Of a DNA stretch of 34,147 bases, positions 1 to 7,218 are shown piece by piece. The DNA is taken from contig JAUPUU010000135.1 of the NCBI GenBank assembly GCA_030917395.1, positions 1-34,147 on the forward strand, read 5' to 3'. Both the position numbers and the translations under genes were made by a program. The notes under the pieces are model-generated. The model saw nothing but the letters and a program-made list of their open reading frames with translations, did not search any database and was not told where the DNA came from. This DNA comes from Cyanobacteriota bacterium erpe_2018_sw_21hr_WHONDRS-SW48-000092_B_bin.40. Its GTDB lineage: Bacteria > Cyanobacteriota > Vampirovibrionia > Obscuribacterales > Obscuribacteraceae. The stretch's first letter is position 1; each line of letters opens with the position of its first letter.

Positions 1-371
1 GCTTGCGTCTCGGCGGCGATGCGGGCAGCAACTCGGGCGCACCAGGCCAGGCTGACCGTGAGGGGGCCGATTTCGCGCAGCAGGCCAATAGAAATAACTG
101 CTCCTGAGAGATCTTGAGCTTGGTATTTTTGTAATTCAATGCAGCACTGAATAGTAAGAGCTATGGCTACGGTGACGGCGGCCAGGGCAACCAGGTGGAA
201 AGATTCGGGGCCCATCCATAGACAAGCGACTTTGAATTTTCTATAGGAAAATTGGCGCAGCGAAGTGGGTTGGAAGGCGCCAAAGAACAGACGGATAGCG
301 CGACCAAGTGGTGCAACCCAGAAAAATAGTTCTATTGGCGGTATGAGTCCAGCGAGTTTTGAGATTGCCAT
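1..371 (-). CDS. MlaE/YrbE-family lipid ABC transporter permease (partial, cut by left edge)
   Basis: The minus strand is open from an ATG at 371 to the window edge, giving about 123 residues. After a hydrophobic stretch, the translation reads ISIGLLREIGPLTVSLAWCA followed by RVAARIAAE. This matches the conserved MlaE/YrbE permease core (LLRELGPxLTALxxAGRxGxxxAAE), the coupling segment that contacts the ATPase. The family forms the inner-membrane part of ABC systems moving phospholipids between membranes (Mla in proteobacteria, TGD in plastids), which implies an outer membrane. The start is uncertain: no good ribosome binding site precedes the ATG, and an in-frame GTG lies at 395. The usual ATPase and MCE-domain partners would lie beyond the left edge. 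Confidence 0.8.
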   Translation of the reverse strand, partial: MAISKLAGLIPPIELFFWVAPLGRAIRLFFGAFQPTSLRQFSYRKFKVACLWMGPESFHLVALAAVTVAIALTIQCCIELQKYQAQDLSGAVISIGLLREIGPLTVSLAWCARVAARIAAETQ

Positions 372-471
372 TTTTGACTGCTTCGGTAAAACCACAGACT
401 GCCACTTGGCTAGCTGGTTCCTGATTCTGTTATATATTGAAACAAAATTATCGATTTTGCCGACTGTTTTA

Positions 472-522
472 CTTAGTTAACAAAGTTTGCTTAGTAAACA
501 GAATTTGCTTAGTTAACAAAAG
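472..522. repeat. Three direct repeats of CTTAGTTAACAAA
   Basis: Near-identical copies start at 472 (CTTAGTTAACAAA), 490 (CTTAGTAAACAGAA) and 509 (CTTAGTTAACAAAA), spaced 18 and 19 nt apart. Two contain the palindrome GTTAAC. They lie between the S1 terminator and the upstream side of the permease gene, so they could be stacked operator sites for that gene or simply a short tandem duplication. No function is shown. Confidence 0.5.
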
Positions 523-549
523 ACCCGAGCTGGGCTCGGGTCTTTTTTT
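521..549 (-). terminator. Rho-independent terminator downstream of rpsA
   Basis: A perfect 10-bp stem, AGACCCGAGC (521-530) and GCTCGGGTCT (534-543), has a 3-nt loop. On the minus strand, downstream of rpsA, it is followed by TTTTG. The plus-strand side has a longer run of seven T, so the element may act in both directions. Confidence 0.85.
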
Positions 550-574
550 GTAGTTTCTGCTTTTCAGCGGCTTA

Positions 575-1684
575 TTAGTTGAGCAAGTCGCTGACGTCCA
601 TACCTTTTAAGCTCAAGGAAATCTTGTGCTCTTTAGGAGAGAACTTCTTGATGATTGCTTTTACTTGTTGGCCGACTTGAACAATTTCTTCTGGTTTAGC
701 AGTAGGTTGTTCAGACATTTCAACTGTAGGCAACAAAGCGTCTACACCAGGATAGATTTGAACAAAGGCGCCGAAGCTCTGAATCTTGCGAACGGTTCCG
801 TTCACAACTTGACCTTCGCCGAACTTGTCTTCAATTTCTTTCCATGGATCAGGCTGCATTTGCTTGAGGCTCAAGCTGATATGGCCTTTCTCTTGATCGA
901 CTTTGAGAACTTTTGTAGTGACCATTTGGCCAACTTTCAACACATCTGATGGATGGCTGACACGTTCCCATGAAATTTCTGAGATAGGGAGCAAGCCGTC
1001 GAGGCCGCCTAGATCGATGAAAGCACCGAAATCTGCGATACGAACAACTTCGCCAGTGACCACTTGACCAGATTCGAGGGTAGATAGAATCTTCTCTCTT
1101 TGAGCGGCTTTCTCTTCTTGCACAGCAAGACGTTGGCTCAAGATCAGTTTGTTGCGCTTGGTGTCTGTTTCCAGAATCTTCATTGGTATTTCCATACCGA
1201 TCAATTCTTCTGGAGTTGTACCCTTAACACGCAATTGGCTGGCTGGTACGAAACCACGTAGACCGTATACGTCTACAACTACGCCGCCTTTGACAACGTT
1301 TGAAATCTTGGCGCGAATGGTTTCGTCGTTCTTCTTCTGGTTTTCCAGTAAGACCCATCCTCTCGCCTGAGCAACACGCTTCAGTGAGAGAGTTAGCTGA
1401 CCGTTCTCGTTCTCTTCTCTAAGAATGTAGAACTCATACTTTTCGCCGACTTTAACGACATCATCAATTTTGTCGATAGGCATGTTGGAAACTTCTTTCT
1501 GCGGCACGAAGCCTTCAGATTTTCCGCCTACGTCTACGAGTATCCCGTCTCTTTCGATACGGACTACGCCGCCTGAGACAATGTCCCCTTGCTCAAACTT
1601 GAAACTTAAAGATTGTTCGAGAAGTCGCTCGAATTCTGATTTCGAGTTGGGTTCTAGCTGCTGTTCAGTCACTGAAATAGTCAC
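575..1684 (-). CDS. rpsA: 30S ribosomal protein S1
   Basis: This 369-residue protein has four consecutive S1 RNA-binding domains (roughly residues 30-105, 118-190, 205-278 and 292-365). Typical S1 signatures are visible: GGVVRIERDGILVDVGGKSE, GLRGFVPASQL, GEVVRIADFGAFIDLGGLDG and GTVRKIQSFGAFVQI. S1 binds mRNA on the small ribosomal subunit and supports initiation. Four domains is short against the six of E. coli and closer to the reduced S1 of cyanobacteria and Gram-positives. The start is a GTG preceded by AAAAGGACAAGGGA. The gene is monocistronic, with its own promoter about 230 nt upstream and its own terminator. Confidence 0.93.
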   Translation of the reverse strand: MTISVTEQQLEPNSKSEFERLLEQSLSFKFEQGDIVSGGVVRIERDGILVDVGGKSEGFVPQKEVSNMPIDKIDDVVKVGEKYEFYILREENENGQLTLSLKRVAQARGWVLLENQKKNDETIRAKISNVVKGGVVVDVYGLRGFVPASQLRVKGTTPEELIGMEIPMKILETDTKRNKLILSQRLAVQEEKAAQREKILSTLESGQVVTGEVVRIADFGAFIDLGGLDGLLPISEISWERVSHPSDVLKVGQMVTTKVLKVDQEKGHISLSLKQMQPDPWKEIEDKFGEGQVVNGTVRKIQSFGAFVQIYPGVDALLPTVEMSEQPTAKPEEIVQVGQQVKAIIKKFSPKEHKISLSLKGMDVSDLLN

Positions 1685-1906
1685 TCCCTTGTCCTTTTAA
1701 TTGTGTGGTCTTTGTTCGTTATGCTCAACGACCACCGGCGCCAGTGCTTTGTGGTTGTCTCTGAGCGGGGTACGCTCAAGAGGTGCAAAGCTAAGTGATT
1801 GGTTCGTAAATCTACTGCCCTCAGGCGCTCTTGCCCTGCAACTCCAGAAATTGGCTAAAGGCCAACTTGGAGCTTTCGGTCAAAAGCCCAATCGCGCACA
1901 GGCGAA
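1685..1906 (-). other. Long structured 5' leader of rpsA
   Basis: From the promoter at 1913-1942, transcription would start near 1906, leaving about 220 nt untranslated before the GTG at 1684. On the transcribed strand it contains a hairpin at 1850-1867 (AGTTGGC/GCCAATT around CTTTA, one G-U pair). Closer to the start, a CAACCAC segment can pair with GTGG and GTTG segments around a GGCGCC palindrome. S1 represses its own translation through its leader in E. coli. A similar role here is inference. Confidence 0.45.
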
Positions 1907-1912
1907 GTAGAG

Positions 1913-1942
1913 AATATAGAACAATAGATATGTAGCTTTCAA
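1913..1942 (-). promoter_or_regulatory. Sigma70-type promoter for rpsA
   Basis: On the minus strand, -35 TTGAAA (1942-1937) and -10 TATATT (1918-1913) are separated by 18 nt. Each matches five of six consensus positions. It faces rpsA and no other gene intervenes. Confidence 0.65.
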
Positions 1943-2296
1943 GAGAACTGCATCAGTATTGAATGAACATTTATACTTATTGCGGTTTCTTTGCAGAAAT
2001 TCATCATTTAGAAGGCTTTAACGGCTCTAAATGCTGGCATTATTTTCACCTCATAATTGTCTAAATGATCCGCGTGTCGACATATCTGCTGGTGATACCT
2101 TGGCTGCCTGGAGCGATCTCTTGTCTATCGTATGAGGCGCAATTGTATTGCTAATAGTGCCCTACTTGGCTCATTGCTGTCTCTGCGGAAACGCGCACCG
2201 GGGGCCAATCTTGAGCTATCTGGTTGGCAAGTTATTCCTTATAATAATTACTTGTTGATTATCGGTCTGAGATCAAAGTATTTATGAGGATTCTTC
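1943..2296. other. Intergenic region between divergent rpsA and the 170-residue secreted protein gene
   Basis: No convincing gene or tRNA is seen. The region contains an inverted repeat, ATCATTTAGA (2003-2012) with TCTAAATGAT (2060-2069). A further TCTAAATG copy at 2026-2033 makes an 8-bp stem with the first. A TATAAT at 2240-2245 lies upstream of the plus-strand gene but has no properly spaced -35; TTGGCA at 2224 is only 10 nt away. The promoter assignment is therefore weak. GAGGA at 2286-2290 is the ribosome binding site of the next gene. Confidence 0.4.
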
Positions 2297-2809
2297 ATGA
2301 CAAGGAAAGCACTTACAGTTTTGGCATTCGGGTTGAGTGCATTTTTGGTGGCGCCAGCGGCTCACGCCAATCCTCTCAAACTCGGTAAATCTGCCAGCTC
2401 GACTACAGTTGCCTCAGCTCCAGTAGCTGCTCCAACTAGCCTAGAAGTTGATATGGCTGAAGCTAAGGTTTCAACTACCCACAAAAAATTAGATCAAGCT
2501 AAGCAACAGCTAGAAGCTGCTAAAGCTCACTTAAGAGCTGCTGAAGCTGAGTACAAAGCTGCACAGGCTGACAAGCAAGCTTTGGTATTGCGTACAAAAG
2601 CAAGAGAACTTGCCTCTGCTGCTGGTATTGAGCAATCGGTTGATACCGTCACCGCTGCTCCAGCCTCTACAAACACATCTGTTGGCAACACCGAAGCTCC
2701 TACCCCAGGTGGAAGTCGCATTGATTTAGCTCCATCTGATGTCAACGGCGCTGGTTCTGTGCCGGTTGCTCCAGCTGGCGCTCCAACCTTGCAAGATTTG
2801 GCTCAGTAA
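2297..2809 (+). CDS. Small secreted coiled-coil protein, function unknown
   Basis: This 170-residue protein has a clear signal peptide (residues 1-24, likely cleaved after AHA). Residues about 49-100 are Ala/Lys/Glu/Gln-rich with heptad character (KKLDQAKQQLEAAKAHLRAA), predicting a coiled coil. The tail is rich in Ala, Pro, Thr and Ser. The ATG has GAGGA six bases upstream. A strong terminator follows, so the gene is probably monocistronic. The build resembles small periplasmic lipoprotein-like spacers, but there is no lipobox cysteine and no family is recognised. Confidence 0.75.
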   Translation: MTRKALTVLAFGLSAFLVAPAAHANPLKLGKSASSTTVASAPVAAPTSLEVDMAEAKVSTTHKKLDQAKQQLEAAKAHLRAAEAEYKAAQADKQALVLRTKARELASAAGIEQSVDTVTAAPASTNTSVGNTEAPTPGGSRIDLAPSDVNGAGSVPVAPAGAPTLQDLAQ

Positions 2810-2860
2810 ATTCGAACAGACTCTTCGAGCTTAATCTTCTAGAGCAAATGAACAACTTAA

Positions 2861-2889
2861 AAAGGAGCATCATTGATGCTCCTTTTTTT
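2861..2889. terminator. Bidirectional Rho-independent terminator
   Basis: A perfect 11-bp stem, AAAGGAGCATC (2861-2871) and GATGCTCCTTT (2875-2885), has a 3-nt loop and a seven-T run on the plus strand. The minus strand also ends in five T. It sits between the convergent 170-residue protein gene and rnc and can serve both. Confidence 0.9.
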
Positions 2890-2934
2890 ATTTTCTCTTC
2901 TGTCTATTTCTTTTCTAACTAGCTCGGGGCGGCC

Positions 2935-3654
2935 TTAAGCCACGACTGAGCGAGTTGGGTCTTGCTGCGCTTGGAAAGCTAATTTTGCCGCTTCTTGCTC
3001 CGCTGCTTTTTTTGATTTACCGCTTCCCTCAGCCAAAGGCTTACCTTCAAGTTTTACAACTACTGTAAAAATCGGGTCATGGGGCGGGCCGTCTGTGCTC
3101 ACTACTACATAGCTAGGAGTGCCTTCGGCGCGGGATTGTGTAAATTCCTGCAATTGCGCTTTGTAGTTATCTTTGATTTCGTCGCGATCAACCACGGTGG
3201 TCTGATGGCCAAATAAGCGCACGAGAAGCGTCTGCACCTGGAATAAACCAAGGTCTTGATAAATCGCTCCAATCAGGGCTTCCATGGCGTTAGCTGTGAT
3301 TGATGGTCGAGTTTGCACGTTGCGACCAAGCAAAATATATTTGCTCAAGTTGAACTGCTCACCTATTTCGGCCAATATCCGGTCTGAAACTAAGACAGCT
3401 CTAAGCTCAGTTAGTTGACCTTCATCGTAATCAGGAAAGCGTTCTAAAAGATATTCGCTGATGACGAATTTCAGCACAGCATCGCCGAAAAATTCTAGTT
3501 TTTCATAGTCTTGGCTACCGGGATTTTCTGCGGCATACGAACTATGGGTGAGCGCCTCATTGATTAAGCCCATGCGCCCGCAGGTAACTCCCAGCTTCTG
3601 ACAAAGTTGATCAAGTTCTTTGAAGCGTTTGGGCGGGAGTTGTTGCATGGTCAT
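2935..3654 (-). CDS. rnc: Ribonuclease III
   Basis: This double-strand-specific endoribonuclease acts in rRNA and mRNA processing. From the ATG at 3654 the product is 239 residues. The RNase III domain carries EALTHSSYAAEN and the signature EKLEFFGDAVL (E54, D58). The second metal-site segment is ANAMEALIGAIY, with E125 kept and Asn at position 122 where E. coli has Asp114. A dsRNA-binding domain occupies about residues 165-235, ending GSGKSKKAAEQEAAKLAF. The frame is open upstream to a TTG at 3717, but the ATG at 3654 gives the usual N-terminal length. Neither start has a strong ribosome binding site. The gene converges on the 170-residue protein gene. Confidence 0.92.
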   Translation of the reverse strand: MTMQQLPPKRFKELDQLCQKLGVTCGRMGLINEALTHSSYAAENPGSQDYEKLEFFGDAVLKFVISEYLLERFPDYDEGQLTELRAVLVSDRILAEIGEQFNLSKYILLGRNVQTRPSITANAMEALIGAIYQDLGLFQVQTLLVRLFGHQTTVVDRDEIKDNYKAQLQEFTQSRAEGTPSYVVVSTDGPPHDPIFTVVVKLEGKPLAEGSGKSKKAAEQEAAKLAFQAQQDPTRSVVA

Positions 3655-4043
3655 CGGATTATTTTTGCTGTGTTCTGGGGCGCTAATTACGTTTGTTATT
3701 GAAACTGTTGCTCTCAAGGGATTCCAGTACCTCTTACCTACCTATTTAGGAGACTACAAGAGGAACGCTCAAGATGCCGGTTTTGTTAACCATTATTTCC
3801 TAGTTCAATCGTGCGTAATTCTACTAATGATGCCCATTTCAGCGATTTAATTATCGGAAAGTTGCAATCCGTAATTGATGAGTTCGCTCTCAGGGAGCTT
3901 CATGCAGATATAGGTATCTAGAGAGGTACGCAGCGATATATTGGCGGGTGCTTACCTGGCTATAATCTACGGCGTATGCCACCCGGCTTTTAGCCTGCTA
4001 TGCTTTACCACGGAGTACCCATTAGTAAGGAAGAGCAACAAAA
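3655..4043. other. Divergent control region between rnc and the nuo operon
   Basis: No supported gene is present; the open frames here are not protein-like. The plus side holds the likely nuo promoter and AAGGAAGAG (4028-4036), the ribosome binding site of nuoA. For rnc only a weak candidate, TTGAGC with TAAATA 18 nt away near 3740-3770 on the minus strand, is visible. Confidence 0.4.
3941..3966 (+). promoter_or_regulatory. Candidate promoter of the nuoABCDHIJK operon
   Basis: A perfect -10 TATAAT lies at 3961-3966. The best -35-like hexamer, TTGGCG at 3941-3946, is only 14 nt away, shorter than the usual 16-18. Start of transcription would be near 3973, leaving a leader of about 70 nt. The -10 is convincing; the -35 is not. 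Confidence 0.45.
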
Positions 4044-4493
4044 GTGGATCAGAGTTCGTTGCAGCTTGGCGAGATATTTTTATTCGTTGCAGTAGGGTTC
4101 GCCCTTCCAGCCCTGGGGATGATTCTCTTGGCTTGGATTTTGCAATTAGCTCTTGGCTATCACCGCCCTAACTCAGTGAAGAATCAGCCTTACGAGTGCG
4201 GCATGAAGCCCATGCAAGAAGCCCTCGTGCAATTCGACGTGCGCTACTACTTGTATGCCATTCTATTTATTCTCTTTGATATTGAAATCATCTTCATCAT
4301 TCCTTGGTTGCTTGCCACTGACAGCATTCCAAGATTGTTAGTCGGCGCTGATGCCCTTGGCCAGATGCTGCCAGCAAGCGCTGAATTGATGAAGTTGAAA
4401 ATGGTTGGACCTATTGAAATCTCCATGTTCCTCGTCGTCCTGGTTGTAGGCCTGGTCTACGCCTGGAGGAAAGGCGCCCTAGAGTGGGAGTAG
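4044..4493 (+). CDS. nuoA: NADH-quinone oxidoreductase subunit A
   Basis: Membrane-arm subunit of complex I at the junction with the peripheral arm. At 149 residues it has three membrane segments. Between TM1 and TM2 is the hallmark loop NQPYECGMKPM followed by VQFDVRYYLYAILFILFDIE, including the conserved Cys and the FDIE motif. The start is GTG, with AAGGAAGAG upstream. First gene of an eight-gene operon. An insertion of about 20 residues before TM3 makes it slightly longer than typical (about 120-147). The stop codon lies inside a 12-nt tandem duplication. Confidence 0.95.
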   Translation: MDQSSLQLGEIFLFVAVGFALPALGMILLAWILQLALGYHRPNSVKNQPYECGMKPMQEALVQFDVRYYLYAILFILFDIEIIFIIPWLLATDSIPRLLVGADALGQMLPASAELMKLKMVGPIEISMFLVVLVVGLVYAWRKGALEWE

Positions 4494-4508
4494 AGCTGGG
4501 AGTAGAGC
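4485..4508 (+). repeat. 12-nt tandem duplication spanning the nuoA stop codon
   Basis: TGGGAGTAGAGC occurs twice back to back (4485-4496 and 4497-4508). Because the unit is 12 nt, the second copy carries a second in-frame TAG 12 nt after the first. Confidence 0.8.
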
Positions 4509-4617
4509 CAAGATTGGTTCAGTTTTAGATTTTGTTGATTGGTTGGCAATTTTTGCAATGTTTGGAAATGATTGGAATAGTTGGAATTTTTAGACAAATA
4601 AGAAAAGTAAGAAGTGA

Positions 4618-5298
4618 GTGGAGAGCATGAGTAATACCAATCCCGTCGTACCAGAAGAGCTGAGAGAAACAGTTACTCTCTCGTCGCTTGATCTAATGAT
4701 TGACGCCCTCGGTCAAGTGCTCTCGCCGGTGCTCAGCCCAATAGCCAACCTGGCCCGCTCGAACTCAGTCTGGCCTTTAACTTTCGGCACTTCCTGTTGC
4801 GCTATTGAAATGATGAGTGTCGGTATGTCGGCATTTGATATTTCGCGCTTCGGTTCTGAAGTATTTCGCGCTACTCCAAGACAAGCTGACATGATTTTGA
4901 CCGCTGGCACCATTACTCGCAAAATGGCTCCAGCTCTTATAACTTTGTACGAGCAAATGCCTGAGCCTAAATACGTAATCGCCATGGGCGCTTGCACAAT
5001 TACTGGTGGCATGTTCAACGATTCTTACTCAGTGGTTCAAGGTGTCGACCGTATTATTCCGGTCGATGTTTACTTGCCAGGTTGCCCACCGCGTCCAGAA
5101 GGCATTCTTGATGCTCTGCTCAAGTTGCAACAAAAAATTCGCACCGAGAATTATGGTGAGCGTAGAAAGAAAATGTACGCCCAAACATCGGTGCGTAAAG
5201 TTGATTACGACACCGGTCGTTGTCTCGAAGATTTGATCGGTGTGGTCCAAGAAGACACCGCTGCGGCCCTTGCTAAAGCTCCCGATAGCAATACATAA
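4618..5298 (+). CDS. nuoB: NADH-quinone oxidoreductase subunit B
   Basis: Peripheral-arm subunit that holds the terminal 4Fe-4S cluster N2 next to the quinone site. The 226-residue protein shows the cluster ligands C60-C61 ([11 protein letters not shown]), C126 ([11 protein letters not shown]) and C156 ([17 protein letters not shown]). Two starts are possible, GTG at 4618 and ATG at 4627; neither has an ideally spaced ribosome binding site. It lies 124 nt after nuoA, the largest gap in the operon, and the gap has no clear promoter. An extension of about 60 residues after the last motif is longer than in E. coli. Confidence 0.95.
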   Translation: MESMSNTNPVVPEELRETVTLSSLDLMIDALGQVLSPVLSPIANLARSNSVWPLTFGTSCCAIEMMSVGMSAFDISRFGSEVFRATPRQADMILTAGTITRKMAPALITLYEQMPEPKYVIAMGACTITGGMFNDSYSVVQGVDRIIPVDVYLPGCPPRPEGILDALLKLQQKIRTENYGERRKKMYAQTSVRKVDYDTGRCLEDLIGVVQEDTAAALAKAPDSNT

Positions 5299-5326
5299 AC
5301 CAGAAATATATAGGAACTAGAAGTAG

Positions 5327-5995
5327 ATGACAGACGAAGCTAAGCCTGAAGAAGCTAAATCAGACGCCAAGCCTGAAGAAGTCAAATCAGAAGCAGCTAA
5401 ACCAGAAGCCAAGCCAGCTGATGCTAAGCCCGCTGCCAAACCGGCAGCTGCAGCCGCTGCTGCTAAACCCGCTGAGCCAGCCGCGCCGCCAGTGCCATTA
5501 GAGCCAGCCAAGTTTGGACAGTTCTTGAAAGAGCACGGTATCTCTTCTGAGCGTCTTCCTGATTCTTGTGGCGTTGAGACCATTGTCGTCGCCGCTGATC
5601 AACTAGAGAAGGCAATGCGCCTGTTGCGCAATAGTTCAGAAATTAAGCTCGATTTGTTGCTCACCGTGACTGGTGTTGATAGTGCTGATACATTCGACTC
5701 TGTCTACCACCTCTGGTCTTACTCTCATTTAGATCAGCTCGTGGTCAAAGTCTTGACCAAGAAAGCCGATGTGGCCGAAGGTGAATTGCCAGCAGTACCG
5801 AGCCTCGCGAATTTCTGGTCAGCAGCAAACTGGCACGAGCGTGAGACCTACGATTTGGTTGGTATCCGCTATAGCAGCCACCCATACTTGCGCCGCATCC
5901 TCAATCCGTGGGATTGGGAAGGCCACCCATTGCGCAGAGACTACAAACAACTAGTTGATGCCTTGAACGATAAAAATCCACATAGCATGCGCTAA
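5327..5995 (+). CDS. nuoC: NADH-quinone oxidoreductase subunit C with Ala/Lys/Pro/Glu-rich N-terminal extension
   Basis: The 30-kDa subunit of the complex I peripheral arm. The C-terminal 160 residues carry the family signature ERETYDLVGIRY, then HPYLRRILNPWDWEGHPLRRDY. The first 60 or so residues are low complexity, with repeated AKPEE/AKPAA-type steps, predicted disordered and highly charged. AGGAAC lies about 10 nt before the ATG. nuoC and nuoD are separate genes here. The tail resembles the C-terminal tail of NuoI encoded downstream. Confidence 0.94.
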   Translation: MTDEAKPEEAKSDAKPEEVKSEAAKPEAKPADAKPAAKPAAAAAAAKPAEPAAPPVPLEPAKFGQFLKEHGISSERLPDSCGVETIVVAADQLEKAMRLLRNSSEIKLDLLLTVTGVDSADTFDSVYHLWSYSHLDQLVVKVLTKKADVAEGELPAVPSLANFWSAANWHERETYDLVGIRYSSHPYLRRILNPWDWEGHPLRRDYKQLVDALNDKNPHSMR

Positions 5996-6032
5996 TTCTC
6001 TTATATAACCAGGAATTACTAGGGACGGAAAA

Positions 6033-7163
6033 ATGGCTACGGAAATTCAAGAGATTGACCTGAAAACTGATGAGATGATCATCAACATGGGTCCGCAACA
6101 CCCTGCAACTCACGGTGTGTTGAGGCTGCTACTAACTCTTGATGGTGAGACGGTCAAACACGTTGAACCAGTGCTTGGTCACTTGCACCGCGCTCAAGAA
6201 TGGCAAGGTCAAAACCGCACCTGGTTTCAATACCAAGCTTTAATTGACCGGGTCGATTATCTCTCGGGCATGTTCACTTCATGGGCCATGGCTCGTGCTT
6301 GCGAGCAGCTAGACGGCGTCACCGTTCCTGAACGGGCTGAGTACATGCGGGTAATCGTTAGTGAAATGAACCGCATTACGTCTCACTTGCTCTGGCTTGG
6401 TACCTATCTAATTGACTTGGGCGCCATGTTTGGTTTCCCCTTCTATCCTTTCCGCGAAAGAGAAAAGCTCTTTGATCTTTTAGAAGAAATCGCTGGCCAG
6501 CGCATGATGTTTAACTACATCCGAATTGGTGGTGTACTCCGCGATCCCAAGCCAGCCTGGTTCGACAAACTGAAAGCTTTCCTTGATGAGTTTCCTGATC
6601 GCATTGACGAATACGAAACCATCGTCACCCAGAACCCAATTTTCTTGAAGCGTACTAAAGGTGTGGGCATACTCAAGCAATCAGTGGCAACTGATTATGG
6701 TGTCACTGGGCCTTGCTTGCGGTCTTCTGGCATTGCCATGGATTTGCGCCGCACTAGACCATACTCGGTCTACCCTGATCTCAAGTTTGATGTAATTACC
6801 TTTGATAAAGAAGGCGACACTTGGGACCGCTACATGGCCAGAATTTTGGAAATGCGTCAGTGCGTTGACATCATCCGTCAATGCGTTGAGAAAATTCCTA
6901 CTGGCGACATCATGGGCAAAAAACAAATGGCCGGTATGCGTATTAAAGCCGGTGAAGGTTTTGCTGCCGTTGAGTCACCACGCGGTGTGCTCGGTTGCTA
7001 CGTAACTTCTAGTGGTGGCGAAAAAGCAGTTCGCTTCCGCTGGCGCAATCCTTCCTTCTGCAATCTGACAATTTTGCCAGAGCTTTTGAAGGGCTGCCCA
7101 CTCTCAGACATCATGGCCATCTTTGGCTCGATCGACATAATCCTTCCTGATGTAGACCGCTAA
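6033..7163 (+). CDS. nuoD: NADH-quinone oxidoreductase subunit D
   Basis: The 49-kDa subunit, related to the large subunit of [NiFe] hydrogenases, which forms the quinone-binding pocket with NuoB. The 376-residue length is normal. Visible motifs are MGPQHPATHGVLRLLLTLDG, DRVDYLSGM, EMNRITSHLLWLG, and the C-terminal DIILPDVDR, corresponding to the usual D-x-x-x-GEVDR end. The spacer before it contains GGGACGG, followed by AAAA and the ATG. Confidence 0.96.
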   Translation: MATEIQEIDLKTDEMIINMGPQHPATHGVLRLLLTLDGETVKHVEPVLGHLHRAQEWQGQNRTWFQYQALIDRVDYLSGMFTSWAMARACEQLDGVTVPERAEYMRVIVSEMNRITSHLLWLGTYLIDLGAMFGFPFYPFREREKLFDLLEEIAGQRMMFNYIRIGGVLRDPKPAWFDKLKAFLDEFPDRIDEYETIVTQNPIFLKRTKGVGILKQSVATDYGVTGPCLRSSGIAMDLRRTRPYSVYPDLKFDVITFDKEGDTWDRYMARILEMRQCVDIIRQCVEKIPTGDIMGKKQMAGMRIKAGEGFAAVESPRGVLGCYVTSSGGEKAVRFRWRNPSFCNLTILPELLKGCPLSDIMAIFGSIDIILPDVDR

Positions 7164-7218
7164 ATTCCCTCGAATTTCGAACTTTCTGTCTTTCTTCAAC
7201 AAGGTAAAACTGGAACTC

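Noticed and set aside
1700..1910. Possible tRNA or small plus-strand gene upstream of rpsA
   Set aside because: No cloverleaf with acceptor and T-arm could be formed, and the open frame lacks a ribosome binding site; the rpsA leader explains the region.
3620..3850. 76-residue plus-strand frame overlapping the rnc start
   Set aside because: It overlaps the N-terminus of RNase III and has no ribosome binding site or protein-like composition.
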